From Rhodocollybia butyracea (taxonomy: Eukaryota; Basidiomycota; Agaricomycetes; Agaricales; Omphalotaceae): DNA of 12,879 bases. A model generated the notes under the pieces. It was not told the DNA's origin, did no database searches, and saw only the letters and a list, made by a program, of their open reading frames with translations. The DNA lies in the NCBI GenBank assembly GCA_015501585.1, contig JADNRY010001299.1, forward strand, positions 1 through 12,879, read 5' to 3'. Both the position numbers and the translations under genes were made by a program. Shown here in pieces: positions 8,235 through 12,879 of this stretch; position 1 is the first letter of the stretch; each line of letters begins with the position of its first letter.

Positions 8235-8523
8235 TCCAAAGCCTAACTGTCAGTACATTTTTACTTCATACCATAGTATGAAATTAGTGTAACAAGTAAA
8301 GTACAGGTTTTTAATAGCATTATACACTGTACAATCACTGTATGCAAGTAAATAATGGTAAATACTTGTGAATATAGCTGTAACTACTTGATTAGTGTGC
8401 GGATCCACAAGTTCTTGTGAGACCCGCAAGTACTTGCAGATAATACTTGCGAGTCAGTGACCCGTTTCCCACGAGTCAGCCGCGAGTCACGAGTCAGGCC
8501 TTTTAGGCCACAAGTACTTGCGC

Positions 8524-8552
8524 TCCGGATCCAAGTATACCTTGGATCCGGA
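8524..8552. repeat. perfect 12-bp hairpin near the hAT right end
   Basis: TCCGGATCCAAG (8524-8535), loop TATAC, CTTGGATCCGGA (8541-8552). Subterminal hairpins are common in hAT MITEs. A shorter counterpart, CGGATCC-CA-GGATCCG, lies at 7969-7984 near the left end. Confidence 0.75.
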
Positions 8553-8735
8553 CTCGTGGACATCTCTAACTATAATAAGCCTCATTCCATTGGCTGGGCT
8601 ACTGGAAAGGCAAACTTAACTACAACTACCACACACATATTACACTGCCACCTACTTGTTGAACAGGTTCTTAAACTGAGTCACGGTGGACCTTGGTGGA
8701 CCAGTATTAAATAAGAACTAAGGAGTCAGGAGAGA

Positions 8736-8966
8736 TGTAATTGTTGTATTTTGCCGATCGGACGTGATACAACTCTGGTAGTACTTACCAATCATTACCT
8801 ATCCAGTTACTGATGCTTTGTATGTACCGGACCACCTTTAATATTTACTATTCAGTGTAAACAGTATATAAGCCTTCTCTGAGGCCAGTACCTACCGTCC
8901 TCTAATCTAGTCTCTTCTTTCTCTTGAGCTTCACGGCTACTTCAGTCCCTGCGCCGGATATTTACA
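8736..8966 (+). mobile_element. candidate LTR (231 bp)
   Basis: The segment starts TGTAA and ends TTACA, the usual TG...CA frame of an LTR. It carries a TATA box (TATATAAG, 8865-8872) followed about 40 bases later by a pyrimidine-rich leader. Right after it comes ACGGTAATCAGGCC, loosely like a primer-binding site for initiator-type tRNA. Its last 56 bases recur inverted at 7711-7768. No matching second LTR or flanking duplication is visible, and the CACTA element begins 32 bases after its end, so its internal region is interrupted or lost. Confidence 0.45.
8865..8872 (+). promoter_or_regulatory. TATA box of the candidate LTR
   Basis: TATATAAG, followed by CT-rich sequence from about 8900 and the LTR end at 8966. 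This is the layout of a U3/R boundary. Confidence 0.4.
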
Positions 8967-9035
8967 ACGGTAATCAGGCCAGAATCAGGCTCTGGTTCAC
9001 TACGGGAAGAGAAGTCAGTATTCCTTACTGACTAA

Positions 9036-9245
9036 GACAGTAATTCTGTACAAATACAGTAATCTTTACTGTCTTTTGAAGGACAGTTATATCTAATGTC
9101 TACGAAGACAGGTATGTCTACTGTCCTTTTATGGGGGCAGTAATATGTACTGTCCATATTTTTATGGTCAGGCATAATAACTGTCCCATATTTTAGGGTC
9201 AGTTATTTACACTGACCATCTTCTATGGACAGTCATTAACTGTTA
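9036..9245. repeat. left subterminal ACTGTC/GACAGT array
   Basis: Seven exact hexamers occur in both orientations (three GACAGT, four ACTGTC), plus near matches such as GGTCAGT and GGCAGT. Spacing is about 15-40 bases. Neighbouring motifs often face each other and could form small hairpins. The array mirrors the one at the right end. Confidence 0.75.
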
Positions 9246-9369
9246 TTATAATATCAGTTCTACTCTTAAATCTCTAAGTACTAGCGTGCAACGTTCAACG
9301 TCCAACTTTAAGCAGCTAAAAATGCTAAAAAAATGTAACACAGATTCCGAGTAGTAACTCGAAAATATC

Positions 9370-9472
9370 TCAAAAACGTCGAGTTCACGGATTGAACGGT
9401 GTACTTGCCAAAGTAGGGGACAGTCAGGGCCGGCGTTGATCACAGCCGGGGAGCACTACCGCTACACTACAT
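9370..9472 (-). other. degenerate tRNA-like pol III unit (A box, B box, T5)
   Basis: On the minus strand TAGTGTAGCGG (9469-9459) fits the A-box consensus. GTTCAATCC (9397-9389) fits the B box about 60 bases later. TTTTT (9376-9372), a pol III terminator, follows 12 bases on. Between them CCGGC...GCCGG (9449-9430) pairs, but with a 10-base loop, and the T-arm does not pair properly. This is not a functional tRNA by eye; it may be a SINE head or chance. Confidence 0.3.
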
Positions 9473-9875
9473 GGTTACAGTATTACTCAACAAAGAACAT
9501 TCAAGATAGAATAAGAGTGCAGAGAAACAATACTTTGTGTCCAGATGAGTGAGTTGGGGATGATGCCATCTCATTATCTCGTTATTGTGTAGGGGACCGG
9601 ATACTAGTGGACTGCTTTTGTATATCATGGATACATGTAAACTCGCAATCTCAAAAAATTGGCTTATGGCAATTTCTGTCAATTTCAAGTTCACCAGCTA
9701 AAGTCCTGTGAGAGAAGTTGGAAATCAGGTTCAGCTTAGAGCCAGCATGGTAATTTCAAAGCTCGCATTGAATTTTAGACTACAGAATGATACGACACAG
9801 CGGGGCGAAACCAAAAGAACTATAGCTCAGCTTGGACTTAACGAATTTCGACGGGTAGCACAGCCATATCTGATA

Positions 9876-9910
9876 TGACGTCATTGTCTTTTGACAGACG
9901 CGTCGCGTCT
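9876..9910. promoter_or_regulatory. CRE-like palindrome and second palindrome
   Basis: TGACGTCA (9876-9883) is a perfect ATF/CREB-type site. Thirteen bases on, AGACGCG-T-CGCGTCT (9896-9910) is a perfect 15-base palindrome. Both lie just upstream of an ATG at 9928 in strong context (ACCACCATG) and may be promoter sequence that came with the captured gene. Binding is not shown. Confidence 0.35.
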
Positions 9911-10250
9911 CTCTGACTACTACCACCATGTTCCCCCTTCTTTTACTGGTAAAAACTGCCTCTATCTCATCCTGGCCGTCTATTATCTACACGCTGACAA
10001 TAATTTCACTTATCTGATGTGATTCGGCTTCTATCCGGGCCCTTCTTGCGGAATCGACAAAATTGGCTTTCAGGGATCTTTTCAGTGATTAGAGTCGGAT
10101 GAAGAGGCTGAATCCGGGTGTTATGAATGCTGAGAGGTCCTGGGCCTTGCGCAGGTGACTTTTCTTTCTGATTTCGTGTTTAAATTTGTCAGTTTTCTCT
10201 AGGTTTTCCGGGTTCACGTTTAGTTGCGTTCTTCTATCAGCGGCACAGCC

Positions 10251-11332
10251 ATGTCTAACGGGCCTTTATCTACCTGTTCCGCTAACTCTCAGAGGATATC
10301 GCCATAAGCACTCATTGCATTTCTTTTCGTTTCTGGAGGCCCGTCCATCGAATAGGATACGCACAACCCATTCCGACTCATGTAAGTCCTTGTAATTCAA
10401 TCTTGCCATTTCCTAAAGTGCCAGACCTCCCCTTTCGCCGGCTCTGGTGGGCATTAATCCATTACGCATGCCTTTCATCAGCGTGCAGACTACCTACTTT
10501 TGATAGGCTGGCCGTTCTCTGTCTCGATGGTTTTCTGACTCTCTTTTAGGTCGCTTTTACTTCAAAATCTGGATTGATACCCCCCGTTCACAAAACCGCC
10601 GACCCGCCATGAGGATCAAGCTATCTCGTCCGCCGCACTCGGCCTTTCCTCGTGTTCCGATGCGCCGTTCAGGCTCTTCAGACATTTGTTATCCCACACG
10701 TTGACCGCTTCACTAATTCACCAATATAGTTGTCATACATCGCACAACCTACGGCCCTCTCGGCACCGACGTCTGGTGGCACCTCAACTTTGTCTTGGAG
10801 ACATACACATTTGCCCAACCAGCTGTGCTTTATTGCATCAAAGACATCGGCGCTGTGGATTTTTACTTTTTGGCAGCAGGTACATGCTAGGTACGTTCAT
10901 GCCTGTGTTGGCTTCTACGTCATGTTCCTTTTTCTTCATCTCGCTTTCTTCATCATGTCGCATCTTCACTGATCCTTCGTCATTCTTCGTTGTCCTTACT
11001 CTTCTTACTCCACCCCAGATACGACGCCTCCCCTCCATTCCGGCAACTAATGATTGAGCTCACGGTATACTGGGTCATCTCTGGCGCTATATACTGCGGA
11101 CTCACCGCTGCTGTTGCTTGGGGTGCAACTCTGAACTTTGCATTCGGGTATGTATCCTCCCTTCCTCCCTCCCTCCCTTCTCATCTCTTCCTCATCTTTA
11201 TCCTTTCTAACCTATCGTACACCCCACAGCTGGGTCCTTGGCCAATTCTTCATCTGGGCCTTCCTCAGCTGGCTCGGCTGCCACCTCTTCGCCCACCGCG
11301 GGCTCCATCGCGAATGCAACTTTGTGTTCTGA
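10251..11332 (+). pseudogene. captured membrane-protein gene, broken frames, intact 3' exons
   Basis: The last two exons are clean. Exon 11019-11147 reads YDASPPFRQLMIEL, then a hydrophobic stretch. The intron is 11148-11229 (GTATGT, CTAAC at 11207, ACAG). Exon 11230-11332 reads WVLGQFFIWAFLSWLGCHLF to a TGA. Upstream pieces read well only in alternating frames. From 10550, after a TTTTAG acceptor, VAFTSKSGLIPPVHK continues past a TGA (10610) to VIPHVDRFTNSPI. A frame change near 10727 then gives YGPLGTDVWWHLNFVLETY and on to FLAAGT (to about 10887). A one-base shift near 10888 gives VGFYVMFLFLHLAFFI, followed by an intron 10957-11018 with a poor GTCGCA donor. A possible first exon (ATG 10251, MSNGPLSTC) has two stops and ends at a GTAAGT donor (10382). 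This was a multi-pass membrane protein of unknown function resembling uncharacterised basidiomycete families. Sequencing indels could mimic the breaks, though the in-frame TGA could not arise that way. Confidence 0.6.
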
Positions 11333-11600
11333 TCTCAAGGTACGAATCATCTTCTCGAGAGTAGCGCATCAAAGCTGAACTTCATGGTAATACCAATATC
11401 CCTCACCACTGTTCCCCCACTGTCCACGTGTATGGGATCTTGGGAATGACATTCCGATCGAGTAAATCTCGAAGGTACGCTTCCGTTACCTGATAGTTTT
11501 GTTTTCTCTAAGACCATTTTGTTGGATGCACTGTCTGCGGGATAGCAACCGGGATGAGAGTGTTTGGTCATCAAGGTCTATGCTAGGCGAGAGTAGTAGT
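11333..11600. other. downstream flank of the captured gene
   Basis: No coding exon can be supported. Probably the 3' UTR and flank captured with the gene. One isolated ACTGTC occurs near 11418. Confidence 0.35.
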
Positions 11601-11649
11601 AGTCCTTTGTACAGTACTTGATCCAATATAACTGTATTTCCATTGGATA

Positions 11650-11914
11650 TCTTAGTAGACAGTTGATATAACTGCCCTGGTACATTAGATATCACTGTCC
11701 TAACACAGTCAAGATTACTGCCCTAGGACAGTAATGGCTACTGTCTTAGACAGGTCAAAAGACAGTTATTGAGAATGCAGCCAAGAACTTTGGCAGTAAT
11801 CTTGACTGTCCTAGACAGTAATACTGCATGTCTAGTCAGTACTATTTAACGTCTTGTACAGTTAGATTTCATGTCTTTCAGGTCGTTATATTACTGTCTT
11901 TCCTTCCCGCAGTG
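11650..11914. repeat. right subterminal ACTGTC/GACAGT array
   Basis: Eight exact hexamers (four of each orientation) up to the terminal CAGTG, mixed with ACTGCC and GGCAGT variants. One inverted pair is AGTCAAGATTACTGCC (11708-11723) against GGCAGTAATCTTGACT (11792-11807), a perfect 16-base repeat about 70 bases apart. Confidence 0.75.
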
Positions 11915-11918
11915 GGTT

Positions 11919-12453
11919 TGGAACTCCTTGTGTCAGTAACAAAAGTCATTTCTTTTCTTAGTTTCTGTTGATCTGTTTAGTACCAGGGAAGCTTTTTGCT
12001 GAACAATGAAGTCAAAATGAATTTTTATTGTCTTTCCTGTGATTTTTTATTACAGGAAGTGAGCAGCTTAATTACATCTGAGAAATTGGGCAGTCGTTTG
12101 AGCTCCATAAATAAAACAACTAGACCATGAACTAGACGGATCCCCAACGGATCACTGGATTTCAGCACAGAACTGGTGGCAGCACCAGGGCCAGCTTGTG
12201 AGTAGCAGCCAGCAAGTCGAAGGTGTCAGTTAACTGCGGTGCAGCGGGGACTCATACAATAAGGGATAAGTGTATACTGGTTCGACCTTCATATCAGGTC
12301 ATATACTTATACTACAGTACAGGTACTTACTGTTGAATGAGAATGTATCTGGGCAAACTTGGCCCGTGTAAGATTAGGAGAAGATTTCTATTTTTGTATC
12401 CGTTCTTATCTAACTTACTGTACTTGTAGCTACCTGCGTATGTAAGCTACCTC
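11919..12453. other. gene-free stretch right of the CACTA element
   Basis: No exon, element end or RNA gene is recognised. If the CACTA element were removed, this would continue directly from the sequence after the candidate LTR at 8736-8966, so it may be retroelement interior. A 34-codon frame after GACCAT near 12124 (HELDGSPTDHW...) is open but unrecognised. Confidence 0.3.
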
Positions 12454-12619
12454 AGACATTTACTCCGTGAAGTATTCGTGCTGAGGTGAGCTCGTTCTTC
12501 TCTTATTGCTGTATCATATGTTTACTTATCATGTATTAGTTCTACTACTTACTTTACAGGTATATAATAGACGTTTACTCCGTGAAGTATTCGTGCTGAG
12601 TCTACTACTTACTTTACAG
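12454..12619. repeat. interleaved direct repeats A-B-A-B
   Basis: Unit A is 32 bases (12454-12485 and 12569-12600): AGAC(A/G)TTTACTCCGTGAAG then TATTCGTGCTGAG, with one mismatch. Unit B is TCTACTACTTACTTTACAG (12541-12559 and 12601-12619), identical. In the second set A abuts B directly; in the first they are 55 bases apart. Near identity indicates a recent local duplication. Confidence 0.85.
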
Positions 12620-12879
12620 TGCACAAATTTATTCCAACACTTACAGACCCGGTAGACATCTCTAGAGTACCTGAGTAAGTAAATGAGTAGGAACAGTATC
12701 AGTGCCGAATTGCAGTGGTGCCAATGTGCCATCATCGACTCAAACAGCTACAACGGAAGCACCTCACTTCCTAAAGCAAAGTGAACTAAAAACCCAATAG
12801 AGAAATTAATGTGAGTAACACAGGGAGTGCCTAGACATTGATCTGTCTTGTAGTCGGGGATTGCTGCGCAGCAGCATTA
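12620..12879. other. gene-free right edge
   Basis: No exon is recognised. A short palindrome, TGCTGCGCAGCA, lies at about 12863-12874. Confidence 0.3.

Larger units (their letters stand above)
7883..8576. mobile_element. hAT-type MITE with 8-bp target duplication
   Basis: ACTATAAT flanks the insert at 7883-7890 and 8569-8576, giving a 678-bp element at 7891-8568. Both ends read TAGAGATGTCCACGAGTCC, a perfect 19-base inverted repeat that fits the hAT end pattern T/C-A-G/A-N-G. Subterminal CAAGTACTTG-like palindromes recur near 7920, 8043, 8427 and 8512. CCCGTTTCCCACGAGTCAG-like blocks occur near both ends (7981 and 8460). No transposase frame is present. It inserted between the inverted LTR-end copies, so it is younger than them. 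Confidence 0.9.
8994..11918. mobile_element. non-autonomous CACTA (CMC/EnSpm-type) element carrying a gene fragment
   Basis: The left end at 8998 reads CACTACGGGAAGAGAAGTCA. The reverse complement of the right end (11914) reads CACTGCGGGAAGGAAAGACA; 19 of the first 23 bases match. GGTT flanks both sides (8994-8997, 11915-11918) as a likely target duplication, close to the 3-bp CACTA norm. Hexamers ACTGTC/GACAGT cluster at the ends: 7 copies in 8998-9250 and 8 in 11650-11914, against about 2 in the 2.4 kb between. Such subterminal arrays are the classic transposase-binding zones of CACTA elements. No transposase is encoded. The interior holds a multi-exon membrane-protein relic (10251-11332) with promoter-like sequence, which fits a Pack-CACTA gene capture. 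Confidence 0.8.

Noticed and set aside
10838..11038. 66-codon minus-strand frame
   Set aside because: Antisense to a pyrimidine-rich intron and coding region; the lysine/glutamate/arginine-rich translation is a composition artefact.
11138..11332. Frame beginning in the 11148-11229 intron
   Set aside because: Its first half is the CCT-rich intron; only the part from 11230 belongs to the real exon.
12280..12295. GGTTCGACC as a tRNA B box
   Set aside because: No A box at suitable distance upstream, no arm pairing around it, and no T-run terminator nearby.

Overview
The window looks like repeat-rich nuclear DNA from a filamentous basidiomycete, probably an Agaricomycete. The grounds are short introns with GTGAGT/GTATGT donors and CTTAC/CTAAC branch sites, a small secreted cysteine-rich gene of a common fungal style, a decayed RNase H of the kind carried by fungal non-LTR retrotransposons, and many small non-autonomous DNA transposons. 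There are no bacterial operons, ribosome binding sites, rRNA genes or convincing tRNA genes. The genus cannot be fixed from sequence alone.

Layout. 1-950: old repeat mosaic with a TATA-like box and a diverged direct repeat. 951-1296: small terminal-inverted-repeat (TIR) element. 1297-1959: no gene. 1960-2429: the one gene that reads intact, a two-exon secreted 8-cysteine protein behind a TATA box. 2430-3069: nothing recognised. 3300-4096 (minus): decayed membrane-protein gene with two tandem diverged copies. 4674-5206: PIF/Harbinger-type MITE with TAA target duplications. 5207-6264: diverged duplication of an unrecognised minus-strand coding remnant. 6265-6787: TIR element with a 9-bp target duplication, a relative of the one at 951. 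7049-7690 (minus): RNase H remnant of a retroelement. 7711-7768 and 8911-8968: the two arms of an inverted pair related to an LTR end. 7891-8568: hAT-type MITE with an 8-bp target duplication and a nested foldback. 8736-8966: candidate LTR. 8998-11914: CACTA-type element with clustered ACTGTC/GACAGT motifs at both ends, carrying a multi-exon membrane-protein gene fragment. 11915-12879: no gene, with a nested direct-repeat block at 12454-12619.

The most notable structure is the 8998-11914 element. Its CACT...AGTG inverted ends, flanking GGTT duplication and end-clustered motifs make it a non-autonomous CACTA transposon. Its interior is mostly a host-like, intron-bearing gene with broken frames upstream and two intact 3' exons. 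That is the architecture of a Pack-CACTA (gene-capturing) element, here sitting about 30 bp inside the end of an LTR.

The genes do not form a pathway. The window is best read as a transposon nest surrounding one candidate secreted-protein gene and several gene relics.
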